Below, one piece after another: positions 45,455 through 57,619 of a DNA stretch of 64,000 bases (positions within the stretch are counted from its first letter, which is position 1; every line of letters starts with the position of its first letter). The DNA is from Cercis canadensis (Eukaryota; Streptophyta; Magnoliopsida; Fabales; Fabaceae): the NCBI GenBank assembly GCA_003255065.1, contig QAOA01005801.1, forward strand, positions 1,593,540 to 1,657,539, read 5' to 3'. The notes under the pieces are model-generated. The model did not search any database, had not been told where the DNA came from, and saw only the letters and a list, made by a program, of their open reading frames with translations. Position numbers and translations under genes: made by a program.

Positions 45455-46072
45455 ATAATTAATTATTAATTTAAAATCAAGCCCTATTTTAGAGCTTGTG
45501 AATTAAATATCTTTTGACTCATATTTGAGCTAGAATAATAGTCAAATAGTTATTTACATTAGTGCTTCATTCAAATTTGAATCACATGAAGCTCCAATTT
45601 GAGCTTGAATGTTGTCTTAAAAGTTCAAGTCGGTTACAACTCAACTTTCAAACTCATGATTTTTTGTTTTGTTTTGGGATAAAAAACCTTATGATGCTTG
45701 ACTAATGTTGACCATAGAGAACAGAAAACCACACGATTCAAACAAATTTGTGTGCTTAGTAAAATATGTTTGTCATGGTAATTGTACAAGTTTTGCAAAT
45801 TTCTAGCAAAAATATTGGTACCTGAAGGTTCAAAGGACATGCATGTGGGACAGTCGATTGCCATAATAGTAAGCCATCATCAAAGTTGAGATTGCTGCAT
45901 TATCGATGTTTTGTGGGGACTGATGCAAAGTAAAATTTAAACAACATTGCAGTTTGTATATGAAGATCTTTTCTTCTCATTGAAGTTCTTCTTTTGTTCT
46001 CTTACTAAAACAAACATAATTTTGTTCTTTATTTGGCCTAGTTTTAGTCTTTTAGGGTTTCTAAGGTGCTGA
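45455..46072. other. Intergenic, no gene seen
   Basis: Between two complete LTR elements. It repeats phrases such as CAAATTTGAATCACATGAAGC that also occur near 35650 and 36910, so it is probably part of an older repeat. Confidence 0.4.
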
Positions 46073-46077
46073 ATAAC

Positions 46078-46360
46078 TGTTGAGGCCAGAAATGTGTTGA
46101 CTAGATGTACCTGCAAGAAGTTAAGCTCGGCAATGGGCCGAGGATGACTGTTTGATGCTTAAGTTAGTAAGGGTAATAAGATAGAAAATCTAGTCTAGGT
46201 ATAGTTCTAATCAACAAGTTATCTTTTAGACTACATTGTCCATATATTTATAGTAGTTGTGGAGCTGAGTTTGTGGCGCATTGTCCCTACTAAAGATGTG
46301 GCACCTTGTCTGAATGATGGGTTTGGAGTCCGACCTGACCTTTTGGGCCGATCTTTATCA
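46078..46360 (-). repeat. Tat-type 3' LTR
   Basis: 283 bp, TGTTGAGGCC...CTTTATCA on the given strand. The adjoining CTTGCCCCCGAGATTCAAGG (46361-46380) is the polypurine tract when read on the reverse strand. Confidence 0.9.
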
Positions 46361-46789
46361 CTTGCCCCCGAGATTCAAGGTTTTAAAAGTGAAAAAGCTC
46401 AATAAACTAATGTGTGTATTTTAGATACTATTCTTTTTTAAACTTGTTTGAAGAATACCAAACTTAAAAAATCATGACAATAATCAATTAATTCATTAGT
46501 ATATATGTTTAGAAATGAGGTGCTTTGGTTAAGGCCAGAGATTTTTTCTTCTCTCCCTTTTGTAGTGGGTCCTGCATGACTATTTTTAGGTGAGCTATGG
46601 CTTTGCATAGGCAATCTACACTTTTTGAATACTTAGAAGAGCCTTAGTAAAAGAAAGGTTGATCCACCCATGTTCTGCCATGGCCCACATCAAAGTACTT
46701 CCCTTATTTGTCTTTCTTTCTTTTTCAAATACCCATCATGTCACTTTACCATGCTATTACACCTCATCATGAAACTTGCTCCCATGGTT

Positions 46790-49000
46790 GTTGAAGAAAG
46801 TGTTGGGTGAACTAGCATGCACTCAAATGCCATTGCATGGGCAGACTACACTGGGTGAGCTTGACCACACACATGGGCGAGCTAGCCCTTTATGCTCCGC
46901 TCAATCTTTTTATTTTTGTACGTCCTAAGATATAAAGTAACCCATGACAAAAGGTAAGTTACCATTCTACACTTTGACCCATAATTTAAATTTTCACTTT
47001 TGAAGAAAGTGGTGGGCGAACTCCAAAAATAAGTGTGCATGTGAGCTATGCCCATTGCATGGGTGACCTTCACCTAGCACTTGGGCAATCTTGCATAGTT
47101 TTTGGCATGCTTGTTATTTTGTTTCTTGTATTTTTATTAAAAGACATATATTGCTCAATTTTGGAGTTATTACTATTCTTTTCCAACTTAGGTCCATGTG
47201 ATTATCCCTATTTTGGAAAATTTCATGGCCACACAAGTAAGAGAAAAAGATAGGTGAGCTAGCCCTCATGTGCGAACTTGCCCACATGGGTGAGCTATCC
47301 CTTATGGGCAAGCTTATCCACCAGGGGTGAGCTTTCCATTTGTGCTATGCTCAGTCTTTTTTTTTTTTTAATATGTCATGATATTTTTCCTTGTAAATAT
47401 TTTTCTGCAATTCATGTGCTCTTGATCAAGATTTTGCAGAGATTTCATGCAGAAGTTGTTGGGCAGAGATTCTTTCCTTTTGTTCGTCAGGGATTCTCTT
47501 GCCAAAACTTGCTTGCTTTGACAGAGATTTTTTTGCTTCCTTCCAAAAGTTATTTGCTTTAACAAAGATATTTTCATTACTTGCCAAAACTTCCTTGACT
47601 TATGACAAAGATTCTTTGTTAAAAGTCATGTACTTTTTATTTCATTTTATTTATTTATTTATTGTGTTTTTTTTTTGTTTCCTTTATAAACCTTTAGCGT
47701 TTCAATTGTGGCACTTATCTTCCACTCTTTGAGATATCTTTTTTCCCTTGCTGAGGAACTCTTCTGCTTATTCTTATTCTCCTTCTCTTTGGGCCAAATT
47801 TCCGGTTGATGTCTTCTTCCTTTTGCCTATATATTAAAGGTACCAATGATTTCTTTCTCTTATTTTTCTATATTTTCTTGTGCATTTGATTATGGCTTTG
47901 GATAGTGAGAGTTCCTAGAGTGAAGAGGTGCTCAACGAAACATCCTCAGGTCCAAGTATTAGTGATGGTAATGAGGTTGTGACTACCGGGGGAGGGAGGG
48001 AAACAAGTTCTAATAGGCAAGGTAGGATATTTTCTCTTCTTGAGTTCAAAACTTTAAGTTTTAAAATTGAAGTAGATGATTTTCTTTCTCCTCTTTACCC
48101 ATATGGTTCATTTTTACCTGTAGAGAGTGGTGCTCAAGGACATGAAGTGGACTATTGGATTGGTCCTTTAGGTGATATGAGAGAATGGGTGGGTGAAGAG
48201 ATTCTTGATACCTAATTGGCATACAAAAATTTGGATGCAGTGATTGAGGATTTAGACGGCTTTGATTGGCTCGATAAAAGAGAATTGGCTATAAAACTTT
48301 TTGTTGATAATACCCATTCCGTATGTGCTCCTCACGCCAATGGTCAAACCTCTTTCACCATGTATAGTTATGTTATTAAGCACGCAAACATTTGTCTTTC
48401 CTTTACTCCCTTTCAAGTGTCTATCCTTCACTTTTTGAGAGTTGCTCCTTGTCAACTTCATACCAACTCTTGGGGGTATATCCGAGCCTTTAAGATGCTA
48501 TGTGACAACATGAGATTGGTAGCTTCCACAAGGTCTCTTTTTTTTTTTTTTTTAATCTTTTTAAGGTAGCTTCCCACACTGGTAGTTGGATATCTTTGGG
48601 GTGGTATGGGATAAGAAATTTTTGCAACTATTGGCTTCTTCTGCAAAGAGGTGGAAGAAGTTATTCTTTTGGATCCGTGTGAAGAGTAAGGATGGTACCA
48701 CAACATTTTATTGTAATGATAACGGTAAATTATTGTTTTCTTTCAATTAGTATGATAAAGTCTGAACTCCTTCACCTTCAGAGCCATCAGATTGTAATGT
48801 TGCAGTGCAACATATTATTTGTGTCTTTTCTCACTTCATCTCTTCTCCGCTAAAAGTATCATATATCTTAGGTAGGTTTATTTTTTACGTCATGGGCGAG
48901 CTTCTCCCCTTCATGAGCGAGCTAGCATTTTTTTTTATGGGTGAGTTTTCCATATGGGTGAGCTAGCCCTTTTTATTTTATATATGTTAACTCATCTATT
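46790..49000. repeat. Dispersed GGG(C/T)GAGCTAGCCC words
   Basis: Copies of TGGG(C/T)GAGCT(A/T)(G/T)CCCTT and shortened forms (GGGTGAACTAGC, GTGAGCTATGCCC, GAGCGAGCTAGC) recur near 46805, 46855, 46875, 47000, 47040, 47250, 47290, 47325, 48895, 48920 and 48955, in the noncoding parts around the antisense frame. The core GAGCTAGC is partly palindromic. Confidence 0.7.
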
Positions 49001-49698
49001 TTTATTCTTTCAGGTGGAGAGATGCCTCATGTTAACATAAAGAAAATTTTTTAGAGGAAGAATGAACAAGGAGAAAGTTCTGGTGAGAAAGGAAAGGTTG
49101 TAGCCCAAAGTCCTCCATCATGAAGAAGTAGCCCATTATGTCGTGGTGGTAGTATTCCATCATGCATGGCCCGTGGTTTTTCCTTTTCTTCTAAGGGCAT
49201 TGAGACAGCGTCTCTAACTCCCAAACTTGTTGTCCCCACTGTGGCATATCTTCCTTCTTTTATTCCCGTAGGCGATTTTACCATTAGGGACAAGTGTCGT
49301 CGAGTTGTTGATCCTCTCATTTGTCCAAGTGTTCCTTTTCAAGGATATGGTGAAGATGGGTGATATATTCGGAACTTCCCATTTAGTGATTTTCACGCCC
49401 CTGTTACGAGGGTAACTGATCCATTTTTTAGCATACGGAATCAAGGTGTGGACATCTCTTTAACCATGGGTGATTATTTGGCTCTGAGATGGACAAAAAG
49501 AACCTCCGACAGGTGCCAATGATATATGTGATTAAGTTTTTCCAAATGTATATGCTGCATTCAGCCCCAGCCATGGAACATCTTTATGGGGAGTTCAACG
49601 CCAATATGGATAGCGTTGAAATGATGGTTGTTGAGGTGGAGTCTATTAAGGAGTTACAAATGGTTGTTGAAGGGGCCATAGCTAATAGGAGGAAGTAG
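47892..49698 (+). pseudogene. Antisense ORF of Tat element, 'putative gypsy type transposon' family
   Basis: On the strand opposite to gag-pol, between integrase and the 3' LTR. The ATG at 47892 (MALDSESS), a TAG at 47916, then frames 47928-48215 and 48216-48569 in the same register with a TAA at 48213. The block CLSFTPFQVSILHFLRVAPC followed by QLHTNSWGYIRAFKMLCDNM (about 48390-48510) has the conserved pattern P-F-...-L-x2-APxQLxxNxWxxIxxFxxLC of the plant 'putative gypsy type transposon' domain (PF04195). The C-terminal part (49016-49698) is in several frames and ends in a helical, coiled-coil-like segment (VEMMVVEVESIKELQMVVEG). Possible introns interrupt at about 48535 and 48725. The role of this family is unknown. 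Broken by stops and shifts. Confidence 0.7.
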
Positions 49699-50122
49699 GA
49701 GTAAATGGAACTCAGTTCATCGATCCAGTATTTCTTTGCCTTGTCCAATCTTTTCTTCAATTCTTGGAGTATTACCCGATTTGCTACTTCTACCTGGCCA
49801 TTGGCCTGTGGGTGTTCTACTGAGGTATAATGAACTTGGATGTGCAGGTTATCACACATAGATTGAAAGTTCTTGCTCCTATATGACTCCCATATATTCC
49901 TTCAAGTATTTCCTGCAACACATACTTCGCTTCTTCCTTATCTAAGCATTTCAGCATAGGCACGGAGAGTCCTATTTTATATAGTTGTCCCACTTCTAAA
50001 CAATATTTGTTCGCCATTCTTGTTAAGTTTCTCGCCTCATTTTTACTCTCGGGTAATTCTCTGGAATCAAGGTATTTAATTATAGGTGTCATCCATGATG
50101 CTTTAGCTTTATCAATTACCAT
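49584..50122 (-). pseudogene. Tat integrase, catalytic core deleted
   Basis: Reading leftward: the zinc-domain approach (LGRMANKYCLEV-type block, then LQEILEGIYGSHIGART near 49880) passes directly, through a frame change at about 49870, into the late core block CDNLHIQVHYTSVEHPQANG, QVEVANRVILQELKKRL. The rest of the zinc domain and the part of the core that carries the first two catalytic Asp are missing. The C-terminal DNA-binding part is also not visible. Confidence 0.8.
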
Positions 50123-51900
50123 TATCTCCTCCTTTATTCTAGATTATTTCTTTGTTTCTTGAATTACAATCTTGTTGTTCCCTATTTTTCCTATAATGGC
50201 TAGCTTAGAAAGTAAGTCTGCTATTTCGTTGTTCTCTCTTGGGGTGTATGTCATTTCGAAGTAGCTAAACTGAGCAATTAAGTTCTTGACTATGTTCAAG
50301 TACCTTATCCTCATCTCATCCTTAGCATTGTAATCACCTTTGACTTAGCTCGTGATTAGCTGAGAGTCACTTAAAACTTTTATACTGTTTGCCCCTATTT
50401 CCTTTGCCAATTGCATCCCTACTATCAGTGCTCCATATTCAGCTTGATTGTTCGAGGCTTTAAATTCAAACTTTAATGCTTGTTCTACTTCAAGGCTGTA
50501 AGGACTTTCTAGTATGATTCATGCTCCATTCCCTTTAACGTTGGATGATCCATGTTGACCCAATTTGCATGTGTTTCCATTATATCCTTTTCTGAGGATC
50601 AAGTCATTTCTACCACAAAATCTGCCAGGGCTTGAGCTTTTATTGCCCCTCTTGGTTAGAATTGTAGTGCATATTTTGATAGTTCTACCGACCATGCTAC
50701 CATTCGATTGGCCAAATATGGCTTTTGTAGTACTTGTCTAAGGGGGGGCATCTGTTCGTACAACAACTTGGTGATTCTGAAAGTATGGCTTTAGTCATTT
50801 TGAGGCGATTAAGAGTGCAAAAGCTAACATTTCAATTTTCTGATAGCAAATTTCTGCCCTTTGCAAAGTTTTTCTTATGTAGTATACTGGCCTTTAGATC
50901 CATTTATCTTCTTTGACTAAGATTGAGCTTGTTGCTTGATTTGTTACAGAGAAGTAATTGTACAAAGGTTCTCTCGTAATAGATTTAAACAATAATAAGG
51001 GTGTAGAAAGGTAATGCTTTAATTGGTTAAAGGAATTTTGGCACTCATCGTCCTAAGTAAAATTTTTAATTTTCTTTTAACATTTAAAGAAAGGTAAAGA
51101 TTTATATGTTGACTTGCTCATGAAATGGGTGAGGGCCGCAATCCTTCCTGCGAGTCTCTACACGTCTTTCATGGACTTGGGTTGTGGCATTTCATTATGT
51201 CTCAGCATTTTTCGGGATTGGACTCAATCCCTCTGTAGTTGATCATGTATCCAAGAAACTCACCTGCTTCTACCCCGAAGGCACACTTGTCCGGGTTAAG
51301 TCTCATGTTGTATATTCTTAACTCCTGAAAGATTTCTTTCAAATCGGTCTAATGGTCAATGTTAAGGAGGGGTAAGAATCTCTAGGATACACCTTGTTGA
51401 GGTTAGTGAAGTCTACACACATTTTTCACTTCTCATTGTACTTCTTTACTGAGACAACGTTTGAAAGCCAAGTAATGTGCGTCACCTCCCTTATGAATCC
51501 TACCTCTAACAACCTTTTTAATTCCTCTTTTATGGCTTTCTGTCTTTTTAGTCCAAAAGTTCGCTTTTTCTATGTCACCGGACGAGCATTTGGATGAATG
51601 TCAAGTTTGTGTGATATAAGTTAGGGTCTATCCCTGGCATGTCTACGACTGACTAGGCGAACAAGTTTGAAAACTTGATCAATTCCTTTCTTGCTTCCTC
51701 TGTCAACTGGCCTCCCACCCGTATTTTTTTGTTTGTTCCTAGCCCAATCTCGATTTCGACCAAGGTCCTCTCCGATTCTAGTCTTACTTCTGCTAAGTCT
51801 TATCTGACATCTAACTCAATATACATAACATTGTGGTGCATGCTTGCTCTCGACTTACTCACCACCTGTTCTTCAATTCTTAAACTCACACTATAGCATT
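50123..51900 (-). pseudogene. Tat RT (active site deleted) and RNase H, decayed
   Basis: Reading leftward: RT fingers (about 51500-51400, EVTHITWLSNVVSVKKYNEK, then CVDFTNLNKVYPRDSYP) jump near 51350 to the thumb side (LKEIFQELRIYNMRLNPDKC, AFGVEAGEFLGYMI, 51340-51220), so the palm with the catalytic Asp pair is missing. The RNase H-like region follows; its last part is clear at about 50480-50150 (FKASNNQAEYGALIVGMQLA, VLSDSQLITS, PRENNEIADLLSKLAI). Several stops. Substrate would be the element's own RNA/DNA hybrid. Confidence 0.78.
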
Positions 51901-51903
51901 TTC

Positions 51904-52260
51904 TCACAACCTCTTGTTGGGCTTTGACAACATCCACCGACCTTCTTTTGTGGTGAATTTCATTGTAATATGTTGCATAAACACTATTGCTCTTGCTTCA
52001 TTGAGTACGGGTCTCCCAAGAAGTGCGGTATATGTTGATTTACAGTTCATTATCAAAAATTGAACAGATATGGAGACATTATTCAGAGGTTGCCCTAAAG
52101 TTACCCACAATTTTACATATCCCTTCACATGCACTCTCTTACTGGAGAATCCGACTAGGGTTCTCAGGAAGGACTGAATTTAGGAATCTGAAATTCCCAA
52201 GCCTTTGAATGTCTCATAATACAGTATGTCGGCCGAACTTCCCTGATCGACCAGTACTCT
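51904..52260 (-). pseudogene. Tat aspartic protease
   Basis: The active-site block VDQGSSAD (Asp, Gln, Gly at the catalytic triplet) is at 52251-52228, followed by ILYYETF. The flap/end region 52134-51904 reads MHVKGYVKLWVTLGQPLNNV and TALLGRPVLNEARAIVFMQH. The two parts are separated by a frame change near 52150. Confidence 0.8.
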
Positions 52261-52563
52261 ATGGACTTCTCAATTAAAAATCATCGCCATAATTACCATA
52301 GGGTCATCGTGGTTTTATCGAATACCCTGATAGTCTTCTTTGCTGAAACTAATGATAGGTTCTCTTATTAGGTCTGCCACATTCATCATCGCCCTCCTGT
52401 ATCTCTTTCTAGATGAGGAGGTGGGCCCTCCTCTCGCAAATCCTCCCGCTATAGTAGTTATAACACTTGCTACTAGATGTGGTTCTTCTCTCTACTGCCT
52501 TTGAGGCTTGTGGTGTCGCCGGCCATTTTGGGCTTGTTGTGGCAACCTTCTCGTTCTTAGGGA

Positions 52564-53700
52564 TCAGCTCCTTTCTCTTCCTTCAGCTTGATTTCCTTGG
52601 TTCCTTCTGTCGTACTCTTTCCTTCCATATTGCCTTCCTTGGTCTTTTTGGGAATCTTGTTGCGGGGTTTTAGTTTTCTTTTTAACAACATTTATCTCTT
52701 CCATTCTAATGTATTTGTCCGCCCTGGTTAATAAGTCATCTAGATTAAGAGGTGGTTTCTTGGCTAGAAAGGCAATGAATTCACTAGTTCGCAGTCCGGC
52801 CATTATAGCATGAATACCAACATCTCCACTTAAGTTTCTTATCTGGATCGACTCTTTGGTAAATCTGGTCAAGCAATCTTTGAATGGTTCATTAACTTTT
52901 TGCTTAAGATTTATTAGGGATGTAGAGGTTTTAAGGTGAGAGTGGCTAGTTGAGAAATGGGCCAAGAATTGAGAGGACAGATCATGGAAATTGTTTATGA
53001 ATCCTAGCTTAAGGGAGGAGAACCATATAAGTGCTGCCTTTTTTTATGTGCTAGGAAACACTCTACACATAATCTAGTCTAGGGCATCAATGAGCAACAT
53101 GGTCGATCGAAACAAAGTCAAGTGCTCTTGAGGATCTGTGGTACCATCATATTCCTCGAGCTGTGCTAGGGGACGGAAATTCTTGGGTATTGGAATGCTC
53201 ATTATGTGGATAGCGAATGGGTGTGATCCATCCCTTAAGTTGTAACGAACAGTAGGTTGGTAACTGGGATTTGGTGGGTAGCCCTGATGACTCCCTGGGG
53301 CATAGCTTCCACCAGGTTGGGATAGGCAAGGTACATCATGAAAATGATCAAATTGTGTGTAGCTAGTTTGAGGTGTATAAAGGGAGGGTTGTTGATAAAT
53401 TGGTGGACGAGGGTGCCAATGTGGGTAAGGTTAAGGTTGCCTTTGGTAAAAATGGTATGTTGGATGGTGAAAAAGGGATGGGGTTGAGGTTGTCTCAGTC
53501 TCAGTAGTTTGGCTAAGCACCCTTCATCGGTGCTGCTGCTCATGTTGTAAAGTTGCTTCTAAGTTGAAAATACGGTCCCGAAGTTATTGAGGATCAACAT
53601 CGTCTTGTTGGTTATTATTACTCCCTTGTGGGGTAGGACTACATTGTAGCCACCCATGTGGTGGAGGAGATACATAGGTGTTGTTTCGGGTGTTTACCAT
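52564..53700 (-). pseudogene. Tat gag, decayed
   Basis: The clear part at 52965-52564 has the gag core pattern: LINLKQKVNEPFKDCLTRFT, IRNLSGDVGIHAIMAGLRTS, LAKKPPLNLDDLLTRADKYI, then a basic tail. N-terminal frames at 53700-53000 are fragmented and Pro/Thr-rich. It would form the particle coat. Confidence 0.75.
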
Positions 53701-53729
53701 GATTGAAAAAAGGTGGGATCTAAATCATT

Positions 53730-53747
53730 CCCATAGACAGTGCCAAT
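53730..53747 (-). promoter_or_regulatory. Primer-binding site, Tat type
   Basis: On the reverse strand, ATTGGCACTGTCTATGGG follows the 5' LTR end directly. It has the TTGGC.C.GTCT.TGGG form usual for Tat elements. Confidence 0.8.
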
Positions 53748-54028
53748 TGTTGATGCTAGAAATGTCCATACTATATGTACCTACAAGAAGTCAAGCTTAG
53801 CAGTGGGTCGATGATGACTTTTCGATGCTTAAGTTAGTAAGGGTGATAAGACAGATAACCCAGTCTAGGTATAATTCTGACCAACAAGTTACTTTTTAGA
53901 CTACATTGTCCGCATATTTATAGTAGCTGTGAAGCTGAGTTGGTAGCGCATTGTCCCTGCTGAATATGTGGCCTTGTCTGAATGATGGGCTTGGAGTTCG
54001 ACTTAGCCTTTTGGGCCGGTCTTCATCA
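53748..54028 (-). repeat. Tat-type 5' LTR
   Basis: 281 bp, TGTTGATGC...CTTCATCA on the given strand, matching the 3' LTR with scattered substitutions (shared TAGACTACATTGTCC, GCGCATTGTCCCT, CTTTTGGGCCG). Confidence 0.9.
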
Positions 54029-54033
54029 ATAAC

Positions 54034-55572
54034 CATTTCTGAAGTTCCCCTTTGTCGTGCTTTATGAGTTCAAATTTGCTTTAATTCCTTGTATGCATCA
54101 TTCAAATAAAACTTATGTCTATATTGTGGACAAAAGTAAAATTCATAATGATAACAGCAAAAATAGTGGAGGCTTTTGCTTTTTCTGACTGTTAATTACA
54201 AATGAGACAAAGGAAATATAAATTTTTAGCTCATCCAAGTCTTATGGTCCATTGAAAAATTCTATAATTTAGAAATTTTAATTTTGGTAATTAATAACAT
54301 AATTTTCTATCATGGTGTAATTGTTAGCTTCTCTTACTTTAAACTTTGAATTGCTTTATTTTAAATATTTGATTAGTGTCAAAGCTAAACTACTAACTAT
54401 GAGGAACCAAATGATATCCAAAATATTCATTGTAGATACCATATTTTGTTCAAGCTGTATTTCTAAATTTAGTTGAAAAATACAAAAAATATACAAAATT
54501 ATTTGTTTTTTTGTTCTTTTCAATTTTTACTTAGAGTCTCAATTTAAGTATTTTTTTTCAATGCATTTTTCTTTTTTTTAAAAACAAAAAGTCTGTTTAC
54601 TTTTATAAGTTAAAAAAAAAATTAAAAAAAAAAAAAAAAAAAAAAAAAGAGAGATGCTTTAATCCAATTGTATATAGGATAGTTCAATTTCTTTTAAGAG
54701 ACCAATGCTTTATATGATCTAAGTATTAAGCCTAATAGTCTCAATTTCATCAAAATAACTTGCTCAAGCCTAATTGCTTATTAGTGCAAGCCCATTTCTT
54801 TTTTGAGCCCAAATATCTTGATCCAAGTGGAGCACCCAAACCCAAGACCCATTTTATTCTTCATTCTCTCCTCTCCTCTCCCTCTTCATCTCCTTCTCAC
54901 ATTCTCCATTAAATATTTGATTCCTTAGCCCTCATTCTATTTTTTTAACTTCCAGTAGTTCATTTTGATTATTATTCACCTCATTCACACTTTCCATCAA
55001 CTTGGATAAGGCAAGGCAGCACTTATTGACAGAAATTGAAGCTTGAACCTAAGGGTTTGCATGAATTTTTGAAGGTTAAAGGGCTACCCACTTTGATTCT
55101 TGACACTAGAAAGCTTCAATTGAGTAATGGCTTTCTTCCACTTCTTAACTCCTTAAATTCGTATATAATTTTGCAGCTACATTTTTGGGTGCATAGAGGC
55201 TTGATTATGCATGTTTCTAGTTGAAATTAGACTCTTGGATGATTATAATATGACCTAGGAGTATGTTCACATGTATTTTTATTGATTTGGAATGACTTTA
55301 AGGCCCTTTTTACAAGTGAGTTTGAATATTGATTGTGCCTTTAAGGTATTTAACAAATTGCATGTGTGATGCTATGCTTGAATTTGGCTTTCCTTCCAAA
55401 GTGTGATGCCTTTTATTTGATTATTGAGATTATGATATGAATTGAGTGCCTTAGGTTCATTATTTGAGTATGTATTACATCATGATTTATTCATACTTTG
55501 CATTGGAGGATAATTTGTAAATCCTACCCAACATTGATCTTTGTGTGATGTTTCATGCATAACTCTAGCTAT

Positions 55573-55605
<33 letters not shown>

Positions 55606-55948
55606 AAGGCATGACAAAAGAAATTTTACACAAACATATAACACAATGAGAAAGTTCTCATCGATAAAATATGCAGCACATGAGAACTTCTCACACGTGA
55701 GTCTGTGATGTTCTCACTGACTTCTGTCCGTAGAAATTATCACAGAGGTTTTTCTATGAGAAATTTTGTGAGAGTTTCCTTTTCCTTTGGCTCAAAAATG
55801 TCTAACTTTTTTTCTAAATAATTAATTATTAGTTTCAATGAAAGGCATTATATATAAAAATCACTAAATTTTATTAGTCAAATGTAATTACAATAAAAAA
55901 AATATTATATAATGAAGGGAAAAAAAATACCCTACAATACACTAAACC
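54034..55948. other. Intergenic; gene-like 5' end at about 54860-55220 not supported
   Basis: AT-rich with A runs at about 54611-54648. CT-rich DNA (CTCTCCTCTCCTCTCCCTC) at 54866-54885 is followed by a 62-codon frame (55036-55224), which has no recognised domain. At 55640-55790 several GAGAA.TTCTC words form small inverted repeats (AGAAAGTTCTCAT, GAGAACTTCTCAC, ATGTTCTCACTG), which may be subterminal repeats of the neighbouring DNA transposon. Confidence 0.4.
55572..55605. repeat. (AC)n(AT)n compound microsatellite
   Basis: About nine AC units followed by seven or eight AT units. Confidence 0.95.
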
Positions 55949-57572
55949 CTAATCTCTGATGTTGTCGTCTCCCAAGTCCTCGGCTGAGTAATCATCATCA
56001 TTAGCTAGGTGCTGTAGGGCTGCATCGGATGTTGCACCATGACTTTGCTGCAGTAGCTACACTAACATCATAGCCAACTGCTTTGTGGATGTGCCAGATC
56101 CCCTACAAGCTTAGACCAATGACACGAGCGATGACAGCTGGCAAAGCTCTTGCATCTCCTGCGACATGGCGGTCATCTACAACAAAACCTCCGACATCTA
56201 AGGGTGTGCTTAGTTTAAGGGCTAGGATCCCTATGGTTAGGCTGAGTCCAATAGGCCAGCCTCAAAAACCATGCCATAAATTTGGCCTTTCTTGTTCTTC
56301 CCGCCAACGACATTGAGCCATAAATCGTTGTCATTGACAGAAGACGAAGAGGACTGGGCCTTGCTCTCAAACTGGCGCCTTTCATACTCAGTCTTTATAG
56401 ATAAAAGAAGAAAGTTAATACGAAATAATAAACTTATAATTAATATTTTTAAACCTCCTAAAGAACTTCAAAAATATTTACATAAGTGGACTGAGCCCGT
56501 GGATAGACCTAGCCCTTGCTGGCACTGTACTAGAGGTGACGAAAGACCTCTGGTGTATTGGGCTCTCTCCTCAACTCCTTTGTCTACAAAAAAATTCAAC
56601 CGTTAATAAACATAAATAAATTAATTTTTAAACATATCCTAAATGAAAGAACGTTATTAAAAGCAAAACTTAGCAGCCTCCTTTTATGATCAGAGACGGT
56701 GATTGAACCACCCCTGTGATAAGCCTAGCCCTGATCCAATGAGCGGTTTTTGTTTTTTCACTCTTAGATCATCATGTACTCTTCGGAGGCCCATTTAATT
56801 CTCAGGGACCCCAACACAGTAGGTGACAACTATTCGCCCTTCATCTTCTCCTTCCTGATGTCTTAGAAAGAGGCGTGAATGTTGTCGTTGCACTTTGCAA
56901 GCCAGATCTTATGAATTTGACTCTCAAACTGCGGGTCCCAGACATATTCCCCCTACATTAGAAAACATAAAATCAAGGTTAGTAAACATTAAAATTAAGT
57001 TAATTTAAAATAAAATAAAATTAATTAAGTTGAAATTATTACCTTGAACTCTGTCCACCAGAGTTCCTTCACCTCATCCAAAACAAAAGTGAAATCAGTC
57101 TAGGCACCCTCAAATTTTGACTTATAAATAGTCAAAAGGAAGTTCACGGGCTCCTTAGACGGAAGAAAGCTACACAAAAAGAATAAATTCTTATCAATGA
57201 GAAGTAATAAACTTTAGACCCTAAAAAATATCAGAACTAGGTATTAGAAAATACTTAATCATTTTTCTCGTATAGCCAGATCCACATTCGACCAACAGCC
57301 ACTCGAGAGCCAGGCGATGGTGATTCCGAAATAGTTGGAGTGGCATGCAATGACCCTCCAGCGGCTGACAATGTGGATCCCGAGGTAGGGGCTATTGAGT
57401 ACCCGTCATGCATTGCACTGGGCGACAGTGTACGCGCCAACCCAGGGGTTGGCATAAACAAAGACAAGGCCGAGTTAGTCTAAAAAGGTTGGGTCGGTCT
57501 AAGACGAACCCTATCTTTGTCCCTCATTGAGGGCTCAGATGCTGAAGATGAGCGCCTACGATCGTCTGACAT
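55949..57572 (-). pseudogene. Ptta/En/Spm-type plant transposase, decayed
   Basis: Read leftward from the ATG at 57572 (MSDDRRRSSSASEPSMRDKD), a Ser/Pro-rich N-terminus (57572-57255), then, after intron-like gaps, the core: TDFTFVLDEVKELWWTEFK (about 57090-57035), GEYVWDPQFESQIHKIWLAK (about 56955-56900), then KNRSLDQG and HRGGSITVSDHKRRLL (about 56750-56680), and later DLWLNVVGGKNKKGQIYGMV (about 56330-56260) with an Asp-rich end DDDYSAEDLGDDNIRD stopping at 55949. This order (W..F, NR...GG, VGG.KKG..YG) is that of the plant transposase family PF03004 linked with En/Spm-like elements. Numerous stops (for example near 57100, 56870 and 56830). No terminal repeats were found. Confidence 0.72.
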
Positions 57573-57619
57573 TTGTCATACAAAAAAAATATTAAGAAGT
57601 CAATTATGTATACAATAAA

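Larger units (their letters stand above)
46073..54033 (-). mobile_element. Tat-type LTR element with antisense ORF, reverse orientation
   Basis: LTRs 46078-46360 and 53748-54028, with identical 5-bp target duplications ATAAC at 46073-46077 and 54029-54033; total 7.95 kb. Reading right to left: primer site, gag, protease, RT, RNase H, integrase, a 3.2-kb spacer with an antisense frame on the given strand, polypurine tract, 3' LTR. Short LTRs, the primer site form and the antisense frame all point to the Tat branch (Retand-like). Both RT and integrase have lost their catalytic cores. Confidence 0.9.
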
